A stretch of DNA of 64,000 nucleotides, from NCBI GenBank assembly GCA_044227325.1, contig JBGAFI010000016.1, positions 47,695 through 111,694 of the forward strand. Reading direction: 5' to 3'. The DNA is from PFJX01 sp044227325. Lineage in GTDB: Bacteria > Pseudomonadota > Gammaproteobacteria > Burkholderiales > Thiobacillaceae. The notes beneath the pieces were generated by a model, which was not told where the DNA came from, did not search any database, and saw only the letters and a program-made list of their open reading frames with translations. This document shows positions 33,884 to 41,717 of the stretch, piece after piece; within the stretch, counting starts at the first letter, position 1; each line of letters starts with the position of its first letter. The position numbers and the translations under genes were made by a program.

Positions 33884-35386
33884 ATGACTCAGCCGCCCAC
33901 CCAATCCCGCCCCTGGCGCCGCGCCCTCGCTTGGCTCCTCTTCCTGGGCCCCTTCTTCTTCGCCAGCTACGGTTTCGCCACCTGGTTCACCAGCCTGCGA
34001 ACCGACGTGGGCGTGGTGGCGTTCGCCTGGGAGCGCCACATCCCCTTCCTGCCCTGGACCATCGTGCCCTACTGGCTCATCGACCTGCTCTACGGCGTCT
34101 CCCTGTTCCTCTGCGCCAGCAAGGCCCAGCTCGACACCCACGCGAAACGCCTGCTCACCGCCCAGTTGATCGCGGTGAGCGGCTTCCTGCTGTTTCCACT
34201 GCGTTTCTCCTTCGAGCGGCCACCCGTCGAAGGCTTCTTCGGCAGCCTGTTCGAGCTGCTGGGCCAGTTCGACAAGCCTTTCAACCAGATGCCGTCCCTG
34301 CACATCGCCCTCATGGCCATCCTCTGGGTGGTCTACCTGCGCGCTCTGCCCAGGGCCTGGCATTGGCTGGCGCACGGCACCTTCGCGCTGATCGGCGTCT
34401 CCGTCCTCACCACCTGGCAGCACCATTTCATCGACGTGCCCACCGGCCTGTGGCTGGGCGGGTTCTGCCTGTGGCTGTGGCCGGACGACAGGCCATCGCC
34501 CCTGGCCGGCGTTTTCCGCGCCGGTCGATTCGCGGCGGGTAGGCCGGCTTTCCCCACCCCGGCCCTCCCCACCCCGGCCCTCCCCACCCCGGACCGCCCA
34601 GCCGATGGCGCGGGGACGTGCGCCTCCTCGGCGGGCGGGGGAGGCTGGGTGGGGGAGGCCGGCGAGCGTACTGTCCCACGACCGTTCGCCGGTGGCCCCA
34701 AGCGCCGCCTCGCCCTTTTCTACGTCCTGGGCGCCCTGGCCTGCGTCCTCCTCGCCAGCTCGGGCGGCGCCGCCCTCTGGCTGCTCTGGCCGGCCGGATC
34801 GCTCGCCCTGGTGGCCGCCGCCTATCTCGCCCTGGGGCCGCAGGCTTTCCAGAAACGCCCGGACGGGCGCCTTACCCCCGCCGCCCTGGGCTTGTTCGCC
34901 CCCTATCTTCTGGGCGCCTGGCTCAACTCCCGGGCCTGGACGCGCAAGCGGGCGGCGGCCGATGAAGTCGCGCCGGGCCTGCTGCTGGGCCGCCTGCCCG
35001 GCAGCGCCGACCTGGATCGCCTGGGCATCGCCGCCATCGTCGATCTGTGCGCCGAACTGCCCTGTCCCACGGGACGGCGGACCTACTTCAGCCTCCCCAT
35101 GCTGGACCTGGTCCCGCCCCGGCCGGACCAGCTCGGGCAGTCGGTCAAGAGCATCCGCGCCGCCCTCGCCATCGGCCAAGGCCCCGTGCTGGTCTGCTGC
35201 GCCCTGGGCTATTCCCGCAGCGCCCTGGCGGTGGCCGCCTGGCTGCTCGCCGAAGGGCGGGCGCCCACGCCGGAGGCCGCCGTGGACTTGATCCGCAAAG
35301 TCCGCCCTATCGCTCTCGGTCCGGCCCAGCGCGCCGTTCTGGAAACCTGGTGGGCCAGGCACCGGGGCATGCGGCCGTCGCCATGA
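33884..35386 (+). CDS. PAP2 phosphatase fused to dual-specificity phosphatase (YnbD-like)
   Basis: A 500-residue membrane protein. The N-terminal half has six hydrophobic segments with PAP2-type motifs (QMPSLHIALMAIL and LTTWQHHFIDVPTG with the His and Asp). A Pro/Ala/Gly-rich linker at about 220-265 is encoded by repeats. Two further membrane segments follow, and then a cytosolic dual-specificity phosphatase domain with the Cys-x5-Arg loop in VCCALGYSRSA (about residue 437). The same fusion is known from E. coli YnbD. It would dephosphorylate lipid phosphates and possibly phospho-head groups. It is followed by a coupled small gene (ATGA). Confidence 0.88.
   Translation: MTQPPTQSRPWRRALAWLLFLGPFFFASYGFATWFTSLRTDVGVVAFAWERHIPFLPWTIVPYWLIDLLYGVSLFLCASKAQLDTHAKRLLTAQLIAVSGFLLFPLRFSFERPPVEGFFGSLFELLGQFDKPFNQMPSLHIALMAILWVVYLRALPRAWHWLAHGTFALIGVSVLTTWQHHFIDVPTGLWLGGFCLWLWPDDRPSPLAGVFRAGRFAAGRPAFPTPALPTPALPTPDRPADGAGTCASSAGGGGWVGEAGERTVPRPFAGGPKRRLALFYVLGALACVLLASSGGAALWLLWPAGSLALVAAAYLALGPQAFQKRPDGRLTPAALGLFAPYLLGAWLNSRAWTRKRAAADEVAPGLLLGRLPGSADLDRLGIAAIVDLCAELPCPTGRRTYFSLPMLDLVPPRPDQLGQSVKSIRAALAIGQGPVLVCCALGYSRSALAVAAWLLAEGRAPTPEAAVDLIRKVRPIALGPAQRAVLETWWARHRGMRPSP
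34552..34670. repeat. tandem 15-base repeat and palindrome inside the PAP2/DSP gene
   Basis: CCCCACCCCGGCCCT occurs at 34552 and 34567, and a variant ending GGACCG at 34582. A palindromic G/C-rich block with GGCGGGCGGGGGAGGCTGGG follows at about 34630-34655. All of it codes for the linker between the PAP2 half and the rest of the protein. Confidence 0.75.
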
Positions 35387-35811
35387 GCCCGCAGGCTTGG
35401 CAACTCCAGCTCGCCCTCGGCGCCTGCCGCGCCGGCCGGCTGCTGGCCGCCGCGTCCCTGGCCTGCGCCCTGTTCGCCCTGGCCATGCTGGCCGCCCACG
35501 CCAGCGCCGACATCGCCGCCCGCGCGCTCTGGTCGCTGGCCGTCCTGGCGGCCTTGCCCGCCCTCTATCTGGGTGTGCGTCTGGAACTGGACCGCGGCCT
35601 GTTCCGGCGGCTGGCCGAGGCTGGGGATGCCGGCGGCGACGGCCTCGCGGACCTGGATCGGGCCATGGCGGAACTGGGGCTGGCCGCTAGAGGCGGCGCG
35701 TCCCGCTCGTTGGCGGATCGGACGGGCGGCGTGTTCAGGCTGGCGCGGCGGCTGGGCGGGGTGGTGGGGGCGCAGGTGGTGGCGTTGCTGGCGGCGGCCT
35801 GGGTGGGATGA
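35383..35811 (+). CDS. small membrane protein of the lipid cluster
   Basis: A 142-residue protein with two hydrophobic segments in the first half (LLAAASLACALFALAMLAAHA, ALWSLAVLAALPALYLGV), an amphipathic middle and a third short hydrophobic end (GAQVVALLAAAWVG). Its ATG overlaps the stop of the PAP2/DSP gene, so it is translated with it and probably acts in the same membrane process. No family name is recognised, and it is not a CDP-alcohol phosphatidyltransferase because the D-G-x2-A-R-x8-G-x3-D signature is absent. Confidence 0.75.
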   Translation: MSPQAWQLQLALGACRAGRLLAAASLACALFALAMLAAHASADIAARALWSLAVLAALPALYLGVRLELDRGLFRRLAEAGDAGGDGLADLDRAMAELGLAARGGASRSLADRTGGVFRLARRLGGVVGAQVVALLAAAWVG

Positions 35812-35946
35812 ACGGCCAGCCGGTGCGGGGTTATCATGCCCGAGCGCCCAGGCTAGGCAGAAACCCAGGCAACCCGCCAGGCAGGCGATTCAAGCTGAAG
35901 CGCGAACCTCCATTCCGCCGTGCCTGGTTTTCCGTTGAGGTGACCT

Positions 35947-36522
35947 ATGAAACCTTCCCTGGTCATGAAGCCGCACCCCGTCAGCCTGTTGCTCACCCTG
36001 TTCGCCATGCTCGCGGTCTTTTCCGCCGCTACCCGGACGGCATGGGCGGATCAGGCCGGAAACAGCTTCATCTGTGCGCAGCAGTGCAATTACGACAGCA
36101 ACGGCAACAATGGCTCCTGTTACTCGGCTTGCATGGCCAGTCGCCAGTCTTTCGACGGCGCGCCGGGTTCGGGACTCCGGCCGATGCCCCCCGTGCCCAC
36201 CCTCTACGGCGCCATCGCCGTCGAAAGCAAATCGCTCATCACCGGATTCGCGAAGGACGCCAAGACGCGCGCCGACGCCGAAAAGCGCGCCATAGAAGTT
36301 TGCCGCCGCGCCGGAGGGACGGCGTCGGGCTGCCAGGTTGTCGTTTGGGGCCACAACACCTGCCTTGCCCTGGCGACCAGCCGGACCGGCAAAGGCGGCG
36401 AGAGCAGTTGGGGCTACGCCTGGTCCGACGACGGCTGGGTATCGCGGCGCAAGGCCTTGGCGGCGTGCCGAAAATATGGCGGCGACAAATGCAACGTGGC
36501 GGTGACTTTCTGCACCGGATGA
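35947..36522 (+). CDS. exported DUF4189 domain protein
   Basis: A 191-residue secreted protein. A signal peptide (VSLLLTLFAMLAVFSAATRTAWA) precedes a Cys-rich segment (FICAQQCNYDSNGNNGSCYSACMASR). A DUF4189 domain follows, beginning LYGAIAVESKSLITGFAKDAKTRADAEKRAIEVC and ending with alternating Trp-Gly and Cys (WGYAWSDDGWVSRRKALAACRKYGGDKCNVAVTFCTG). The domain is widespread and functionally uncharacterised. Two ATGs in frame (35947 and 35965) could start it; TGAGGTGACCT stands before the first. It is not related to the lipid genes on either side. Confidence 0.85.
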   Translation: MKPSLVMKPHPVSLLLTLFAMLAVFSAATRTAWADQAGNSFICAQQCNYDSNGNNGSCYSACMASRQSFDGAPGSGLRPMPPVPTLYGAIAVESKSLITGFAKDAKTRADAEKRAIEVCRRAGGTASGCQVVVWGHNTCLALATSRTGKGGESSWGYAWSDDGWVSRRKALAACRKYGGDKCNVAVTFCTG

Positions 36523-36698
36523 GAGGTTGAGGGGCAAGCTGCTTTTGGGCCACCCGCCCAGCCCCTCTAGTCTTGATTGCCTGGGCGTGGACACTTTGTC
36601 GATGTCAGTGCCAGCCAGTACAGCCCAGTTTGACTAAGCGGTCAGGAGATATTTGAAAAAGATAGGCTGAAGCTTGCTGTTCGACAGGGAGGAATAGC

Positions 36699-36926
36699 AT
36701 GGCAAAAATTGAGAACGCGCTTCGCCCGGGCGTGAGTGTGTACATGTTGAAACAAGCGAAAATTGTTGAAGCCCAGAAGCTGCTCACAGATATAAGTGAC
36801 AAAGCTGTCGCAGCCGCTTCACTATCCAAGAATGCTACCGATATCTCACCTCCACATCCTTGTACTTGGCCAACTCTTCCGGCGGCGGGCAAGGAACTTG
36901 TGACAGATAGAAGTGGTACCCGGTAA
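36699..36926 (+). CDS. small frame with strong ribosome site, possibly a truncated gene
   Basis: A 75-residue frame preceded by AGGGAGGAATAGC, one of the clearest ribosome sites in the region. The first 47 residues (MAKIENALRPGVSVYMLKQA, then KIVEAQKLLTDISDKA) look like a real helical protein with codon use unlike its neighbours. The rest is antisense to the 3' end of the lipoprotein gene at 36835-37350. The likely explanations are a gene cut short by an insertion of the lipoprotein segment, or a true small protein with an overlapping tail. Confidence 0.4.
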   Translation: MAKIENALRPGVSVYMLKQAKIVEAQKLLTDISDKAVAAASLSKNATDISPPHPCTWPTLPAAGKELVTDRSGTR

Positions 36927-37350
36927 GCATGAGAGAGACCGGGACGGCAGCCTTCAAATAGGTGTCCGAGCTGGCACTCGCGCGTAGGCAAACGGTAGTC
37001 CCTTTGCGAACTTCAATGCGGAGTCTGGTCGCTTCCGCGTTTCTGGCCTGTACGAAGAACTCGTGGCTGCCGGCTGGGAAAGAGGCGCGCACTTTCTCGT
37101 CGTTGTCGAGCATGGCGAATACGTTGTCGAAGGCGCCGACTTTCAGGCCCATGCCGCCGGCCGCGAAGGCGTACTCGCGGAAGACGATGACTTCCCCCTG
37201 GGTGTCCGCTGCGGGCTTCGACAAAGGCACGATAGGGGTCGATGCGCAACTTGTGAGAAGTAGGGTGGCGGCCAGGGCCAACAACACATGGCGCACGTAG
37301 TCCGGCACCGGGTGGCGCACAGGGCAGGGTAGCCGCTGGGGCAAGTTCAT
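36835..37350 (-). CDS. lipoprotein, DUF2846-like
   Basis: A 171-residue lipoprotein. The signal ends in the lipobox LLLTSC with Cys35, followed by ASTPIVPLSKPAADTQGEVIVFREYAFAAGG. The mature domain has a beta-rich stretch with DNDEKVRASFPAGSHEFFVQ and KGTTVCLRASASSDTYLKA, a pattern seen in small DUF2846-type lipoproteins. GGAGACATCCAAA precedes ATG 37350. It lies on the opposite strand inside the lipid cluster, between the small membrane protein and the CdsA-like gene. No catalytic residues are visible. Confidence 0.8.
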   Translation of the reverse strand: MNLPQRLPCPVRHPVPDYVRHVLLALAATLLLTSCASTPIVPLSKPAADTQGEVIVFREYAFAAGGMGLKVGAFDNVFAMLDNDEKVRASFPAGSHEFFVQARNAEATRLRIEVRKGTTVCLRASASSDTYLKAAVPVSLMLTGYHFYLSQVPCPPPEELAKYKDVEVRYR

Positions 37351-37528
37351 TTTGGATGTCTCCAGAAAAGCGCGTTATGAATGGCTGAGGTGGCGGGCTC
37401 GCCGCGACAGATTTGAACCAATATCCTGCGTCTTCGCAATGCGCCGCTGAGGTTGGCAATGGCATGGAGGCTTCCCTTCCTGGCAGGTACTCGGCAGAAC
37501 CCAGTATCCTGAAGGTTCTCGAAACTTC

Positions 37529-38347
37529 GTGTCGCCGGCCTATCTCTCCGGCGCTCCACCGTCCTTGCGCTTCCTGTCCCTTTCCTCCGACGTCCTTTCT
37601 CTGACCCAGGCCATCCTCGCCACCCTGATCCTGGGTACCGGCGTCGCCATCCTGCTCAAGCTGCGCGTCGCCAAGGGCCAGCCCCATGCCGTCATCGACA
37701 ACATCATGGTGCGGGTGAACGCCTGGTGGGTGATGGCGGGGCTGGTGGGCGCGGCGTTCCTGGCCGGGCGCTTGGGGATTTATCTGCTGTTCGGCCTGGC
37801 TTCCATCCTGGCCTTGCGGGAGTTCCTGACGGCGGGCGTGGCGCGGGTGGATGGCGCGCTGCTCTTGCGGGGGCTGGCGCTGTGCGTGACGGGGGTGTCC
37901 TGCGCGCCGGCGCTGCTGGCGCTGGAACTGCCCGGCCATGCGGGGCGGGGCGGTTTCCTGCTGATGTTCCTGTTGCTGGTGAGCCAGTTGGGGGACGTGT
38001 TCCAGTACATCTGGGGCAAGCTGTTGGGGCGGCATGCGCTGGCGCCGCGGATTTCGCCGGCGAAGACGGTGGAGGGGCTGGTGGGCGGGGTGTCGAGCGC
38101 GGCGGCGCTGGGGGCGGGGCTGGCGTGGATGACGCCGTTCTCGCCGCTGCAGGCGGCGGCGCTGGCCCTGGGGATTTCGTTGCTGGGGGTGGCCGGCGGG
38201 CTGCTGCTGTCGGCGGAGAAGCGGCGGCGGGGGATCAAGGATTGGGGAACGCTGGTGCCGGGGCACGGCGGGGTGCTGGATCGGCTGGATTCGGTGTGCT
38301 TGTCGGCGCCGGGGTTTTATGTGGCGGTGTGGGCGGGGTGGGGGTGA
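37529..38347 (+). CDS. phosphatidate cytidylyltransferase family protein (YnbB/CdsA-like)
   Basis: A 272-residue integral membrane protein with about eight hydrophobic segments. The CdsA signature region is clear: LVSQLGDVFQYIWGKLLGRHALAPRISPAKTVEGLVGGV, then KRRRGIKDWGTLVPGHGGVLDRLDS (the S-x-x-K-R-x-x-K-D-x-x-x-x-x-P-G-H-G-G-x-x-D-R-x-D family motif). The enzyme activates phosphatidate with CTP to CDP-diacylglycerol. GTG 37529 is the first in-frame start; the true start could be a TTG at 37564. The usual neighbour in ynb-type clusters, a CDP-alcohol phosphatidyltransferase, is not found here. Confidence 0.88.
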   Translation: MSPAYLSGAPPSLRFLSLSSDVLSLTQAILATLILGTGVAILLKLRVAKGQPHAVIDNIMVRVNAWWVMAGLVGAAFLAGRLGIYLLFGLASILALREFLTAGVARVDGALLLRGLALCVTGVSCAPALLALELPGHAGRGGFLLMFLLLVSQLGDVFQYIWGKLLGRHALAPRISPAKTVEGLVGGVSSAAALGAGLAWMTPFSPLQAAALALGISLLGVAGGLLLSAEKRRRGIKDWGTLVPGHGGVLDRLDSVCLSAPGFYVAVWAGWG

Positions 38348-38359
38348 GGCGGGGCGTTT

Positions 38360-38432
38360 CTCCCCCTCCCAGCCTCCCCCACGAGTGGGGGAGGAGAAAA
38401 TCTTCCCTCTCCCCCGGAGGGGGAGGGGTGGA
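38360..38432. repeat. G/C-rich palindromic repeat (family 2)
   Basis: CTCCCCCACGAGTGGGGGAG and CTCCCCCGGAGGGGGAG are two adjacent palindromes filling the 91-base gap between the convergent CdsA-like and SnoaL-like genes. They may also act as a bidirectional hairpin terminator. Confidence 0.6.
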
Positions 38433-38438
38433 AAAGCG

Positions 38439-39035
38439 TCAGCTTCGCTTGCGCAGCCAGGCCACCAGCAGGCCCAGGGCCAGGCCGGCGATGGCGCCGC
38501 CGATGCCGGTCTTCACGGCGGCGGACTTGGCTTCGGCGATGAGGTCGTTGGTGAAGACGTTGGCGGAGAGGTGCATGGCGGCCACCTTCCATTGGCCGTC
38601 CACCTTCACCGATACCGAGGACCAGTTGGAATCCAGTTGGAAGGGTTTGCGGGAGACGGGGAAGAAGCTGTCGCGCATGGTGCCGTCGGCCACCGCCACG
38701 TCGCCGAAGAAGCGGGCGTGGGCGCCGATCTTGGCGGCGGTGGTGTACTTGTCGAGGATGCGTTCCGGGCCCTGCACCATGCGCTGGTAGTAGGCGCGGA
38801 TCTGGTCGTGGCCGCGGGAGACTTCGCCGTTGAGCCAGGTGACGGTGGCGTCCGGGGTCATCTGGGCGACCATGCGCTCCACGTTCTGGTCGTTGATGCC
38901 GGCTTCGATTTCGTGGAAGACCTTGATGAGCGCTTCCCGGTCCGCCGCGTGGGGGTCCGGCGAATCGGCCAGGGAAGGGCCCGGGGCGACGATGGGCAGG
39001 GCGAACACCATGAACAGGGGCAGAAGCGATTTCAT
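38439..39035 (-). CDS. exported SnoaL-like protein with C-terminal anchor
   Basis: A 198-residue protein. A signal peptide (SLLPLFMVFALPIVAPGPSLA) is followed by a SnoaL/NTF2-like fold (AADREALIKVFHEIEAGINDQNVERMVAQMTPDATVTWLNGEV). A C-terminal hydrophobic helix (TGIGGAIAGLALGLLVAWL) ends in RKRS, so the domain is held at the outer face of the inner membrane. ATG 39035 has GGAG 7 bases upstream; a second ATG at 39047 is less well placed. Ligand and role are unknown. It converges on the CdsA-like gene. Confidence 0.78.
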   Translation of the reverse strand: MKSLLPLFMVFALPIVAPGPSLADSPDPHAADREALIKVFHEIEAGINDQNVERMVAQMTPDATVTWLNGEVSRGHDQIRAYYQRMVQGPERILDKYTTAAKIGAHARFFGDVAVADGTMRDSFFPVSRKPFQLDSNWSSVSVKVDGQWKVAAMHLSANVFTNDLIAEAKSAAVKTGIGGAIAGLALGLLVAWLRKRS

Positions 39036-39204
39036 CGCGGTCTCCATTGGGCGGGAGCCGGCATGTTAGTGAAGGGCGGGTGCGTGCCACAAGCGCTTGA
39101 AACAAACGAAACACGGTTGTTCTTGCCTGGCGAGGGGGAGGCGGCGGTAAGCTTCGGCGCCCGTCAAGCGACGCGCCACTGAAATCTCACCTGGAGAAAC
39201 TCCC

Positions 39205-39477
39205 ATGAAGAAACTGCGCCAACGCATCCTGACCCCCGCCCTGCTGGCCGCCGCCCTGGCCGCCGCCGGCCCGGCCCATGCCACGCCGGGCGATGCCTTC
39301 GACCAGGCGCTGGACACCAGCCTGAAGGAGAGGAAGGGCGTCACGCTCTACGTGCAGGGCCAGGCCATCTCCGGCCGGGTGACCAAGATGGACAACGAGA
39401 ATGTGGAACTCACCTCCCGGGAGTTCATCCGCATCGTGGTGCGGCGCGACCGCATCGACGCCGTCGCCGGCAACTGA
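39205..39477 (+). CDS. small exported protein with Sm-like core
   Basis: A 90-residue protein. A signal peptide (KLRQRILTPALLAAALAAAGPAHA) is followed by a helix and then a compact beta pattern (GVTLYVQGQAISGRVTKMDN, then EFIRIVVRRDRIDAV) that resembles a five-strand Sm/Hfq-like barrel. It is exported, so RNA binding as in Hfq is unlikely. GGAG upstream of ATG 39205 supports the start. The next gene begins 17 bases later, which suggests a three-gene operon. Confidence 0.7.
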   Translation: MKKLRQRILTPALLAAALAAAGPAHATPGDAFDQALDTSLKERKGVTLYVQGQAISGRVTKMDNENVELTSREFIRIVVRRDRIDAVAGN

Positions 39478-39494
39478 GCCGGCGCGGGAAGGAG

Positions 39495-40511
39495 ATGGAG
39501 CCGCATCCTTCCGCATGGGCGGGCCTGCCGCCCGCTCTGCATGCGCTGGTGGAGGCGGAACGGGCCGCGGGCAATCGCGTCGCGGCCATCGACACGGGCT
39601 TTCCGGCGCCGCCGGTGGGCTTCTGCGTGCTGCTGGAAAAGGATGTGAGCACCCGGCCCGCCGATGCCGACGATGGGCTCCACTACCGCAAGTGGCCGAA
39701 CTGGAAGGGCTACCACGGCTATGCCGACGCGAAGGCGCATTTCTTCGTGTTGAATCCGCCTGTTCCACCCGCTCCCGAGCCGGTGATGCATTGGGATGAA
39801 AGCGGGGCTTCGCTGCCGGCGGAAAATCCCCGGCGGGAGCCGGTGGCGATCCAGGTCGCCCTCGCCTCGCCCGCGCCTTTGGCGGACGCGGCTCCCCTGG
39901 AACGTTTCCGCCAGAGCATGAACATCGATTACGAGAAATGGCGGGAAGGCATCGGCTACGACGTGGATGCGCTGGATGCCATGGCGCCGGACGCGCGCCG
40001 TGCCGCGGAGAGCCTGCTGCTGGTCCGGGGCGCCCTGGACTGGCGCGACGTGGAGGCCATGGCCCGGCTGGATACGCCCGCCTGCCGGCGGGTTTTGCGC
40101 CAGGCCCTGGAAACGGGCGAGACCGCGATCCGGCTGGCGGTGATGCGCTTCGCGCCCCTGCTTCTGGCTCCCGACGACCGCGCGGCGCAACTGGTGGCCG
40201 CGCTGGCCACCGCCGCGCCCTTTGACGGCCTGAGCCAGGCCATCGATCAGGTGGTGGCCTTCCATCCAGCCGAAGTCATGGCGGCCCTCTGGCGCGGCCT
40301 GACGCAGCGGGAAGGCGGCGTGGCGGTGCATTACGCCGCCTTGCTGGCCTACCTGCACGGCCGCGCGGATTCCGTTTTCGACATGAACCAGCGTCCCTTC
40401 TTCCTGACCTTCAACACCGATGACCCGGCCGCGCGCGCCACCGCGGTGGCGGCCTTGCGCGAACGGCTGGCCGGCGCTTCCCCGATTCCCAACTCAGACA
40501 CGACACCATGA
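39495..40511 (+). CDS. cytosolic protein of unknown function
   Basis: A 338-residue protein with no signal peptide. The first 100 residues contain AAIDTGFPAPPVGFCVLLEKDVSTRP and LHYRKWPNWKGYHGYADAKAHFFVLNPP, which look like a small globular domain. After a Pro-rich linker, residues 150-330 are Leu/Ala-rich helices of HEAT-like type (DAMAPDARRAAESLLLVRGA, VLRQALETGETAIRLAVMRF). I do not recognise a family. Its stop overlaps the start of the WG-repeat gene by ATGA-type coupling (40508/40511), so the two products probably work together. Confidence 0.65.
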   Translation: MEPHPSAWAGLPPALHALVEAERAAGNRVAAIDTGFPAPPVGFCVLLEKDVSTRPADADDGLHYRKWPNWKGYHGYADAKAHFFVLNPPVPPAPEPVMHWDESGASLPAENPRREPVAIQVALASPAPLADAAPLERFRQSMNIDYEKWREGIGYDVDALDAMAPDARRAAESLLLVRGALDWRDVEAMARLDTPACRRVLRQALETGETAIRLAVMRFAPLLLAPDDRAAQLVAALATAAPFDGLSQAIDQVVAFHPAEVMAALWRGLTQREGGVAVHYAALLAYLHGRADSVFDMNQRPFFLTFNTDDPAARATAVAALRERLAGASPIPNSDTTP

Positions 40512-41635
40512 ATCACGACCTCGCTCTCCTCCGCTTGCTCCGTGCCTCGTTTCTTGCGTTCCTGCTCTGCCTGGGTGCCGGCGGCGCCCAGGCGGGCTCG
40601 CCGCCCCCCGTGTTCCTCATCCGCGCCGGCGATCTGCTCGGCTTGATCGATGCCAACGGCCAGATTGTCGCGCCGCCCGAGTTCGAGGAACTCAAGCTGG
40701 GCGATCCCCTGATCCTGGTGCGCAAGGGCTATCGCACCGCCTACCTGGACTACCGGGGCAACATGGCGATTCCGCCCCAGGATGCCCTGAACCAGCCCTT
40801 CGCCGAGGGAGTGACGCCCACGCTGCTCAAGGATGCCCAGGGCAAGCTGAAGTACGGCTATGTGGACGCGGAACGGAAGACGGCCATCGAGCCCGCCTTC
40901 AACCATGCCGAGGGCTTCGTCGACGGCCTCGCCATCGCCGGCGCGGAGGACGCCTGGGGCGTGCCGAAGTACGGCGTCATCGACCGGGCTGGCAAGTGGG
41001 TGGTGCCCGCCGTCCACGACAAGATGCTGCCCCATTCCGGCGGCGTGGTGCGCGCCCAGGACAAGGACAAGCCGCCCCGGGTGTTCGACCGGGAAGGGCG
41101 CGACATCACGCCGCCGGGGGTGGATTTCATCGGCATCCAGGCGGAAGGCATGGTGCGCATCTGGTCGGCGCGCAAGCAGGGTTTCATGACGGCGGCGGGC
41201 GAGGTGGTGGTGGCGCCGAGCTACGACCAGGCCAGCGATTTCCGCGACGGCATGGCGCGGGTGTGGATCGATGGCAAGTACGGCTTCATCGACAAGACGG
41301 GGAAGCTGGCTGTGCCGGCGAAGTTCGATGCGGCGGAGGATTTTTCCGACGGGCTGGCGTTGGTGAAGCTGGACGGGCAGTCGCTCTATGTGGACAAGAA
41401 GGGCAAGGTGGTGCTTCGACCGGAAGTGGAGCGGGCCCACGGCTTCAGCGAGGGCTTGGCGGCGGTAAAGAAGGGCGGCAAGTACGGCTACATCGACAAG
41501 ACCGGCCGCATGGCGATCGAACCCAGGTTCGGCTTCGCCCGCGCCTTCGAGCACGGGTTGGGGTATGTCAGCCAGGGGAAACTGACCGGGTACATCCGCG
41601 CGGATGGGGATTTTGTGTGGAAGAGCGGGCCGTGA
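40508..41635 (+). CDS. exported WG-repeat (beta-propeller-like) protein
   Basis: A 375-residue secreted protein. A signal peptide (LRASFLAFLLCLGAGGAQA) is followed by about seven WG/KWG repeats, each with the pattern G-K-Y-G-F/Y-I-D-x-x-G-x-x-x-x-x-P-x-F. Examples are YGYVDAERKTAIEPAFNHAE, YGFIDKTGKLAVPAKFDAAE and YGYIDKTGRMAIEPRFGFAR. Such repeats form extended beta structures on the outside of the cytoplasmic membrane or cell surface, with no catalytic site known. The start overlaps the previous gene. A family 1 repeat array follows. Confidence 0.85.
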   Translation: MNHDLALLRLLRASFLAFLLCLGAGGAQAGSPPPVFLIRAGDLLGLIDANGQIVAPPEFEELKLGDPLILVRKGYRTAYLDYRGNMAIPPQDALNQPFAEGVTPTLLKDAQGKLKYGYVDAERKTAIEPAFNHAEGFVDGLAIAGAEDAWGVPKYGVIDRAGKWVVPAVHDKMLPHSGGVVRAQDKDKPPRVFDREGRDITPPGVDFIGIQAEGMVRIWSARKQGFMTAAGEVVVAPSYDQASDFRDGMARVWIDGKYGFIDKTGKLAVPAKFDAAEDFSDGLALVKLDGQSLYVDKKGKVVLRPEVERAHGFSEGLAAVKKGGKYGYIDKTGRMAIEPRFGFARAFEHGLGYVSQGKLTGYIRADGDFVWKSGP

Positions 41636-41717
41636 GCTTGCTGGGGATCTTGAGCCTGCCGCGGACATAACCAATGGATTGGCGGCCGGCGGGTTCGACT
41701 GGCAGGTTCGACTGGCA

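Noticed and set aside
35383..35811. Missing CDP-alcohol phosphatidyltransferase of the lipid cluster
   Set aside because: The protein is too short and lacks the D-G-x2-A-R...G-x3-D-x3-D motif.
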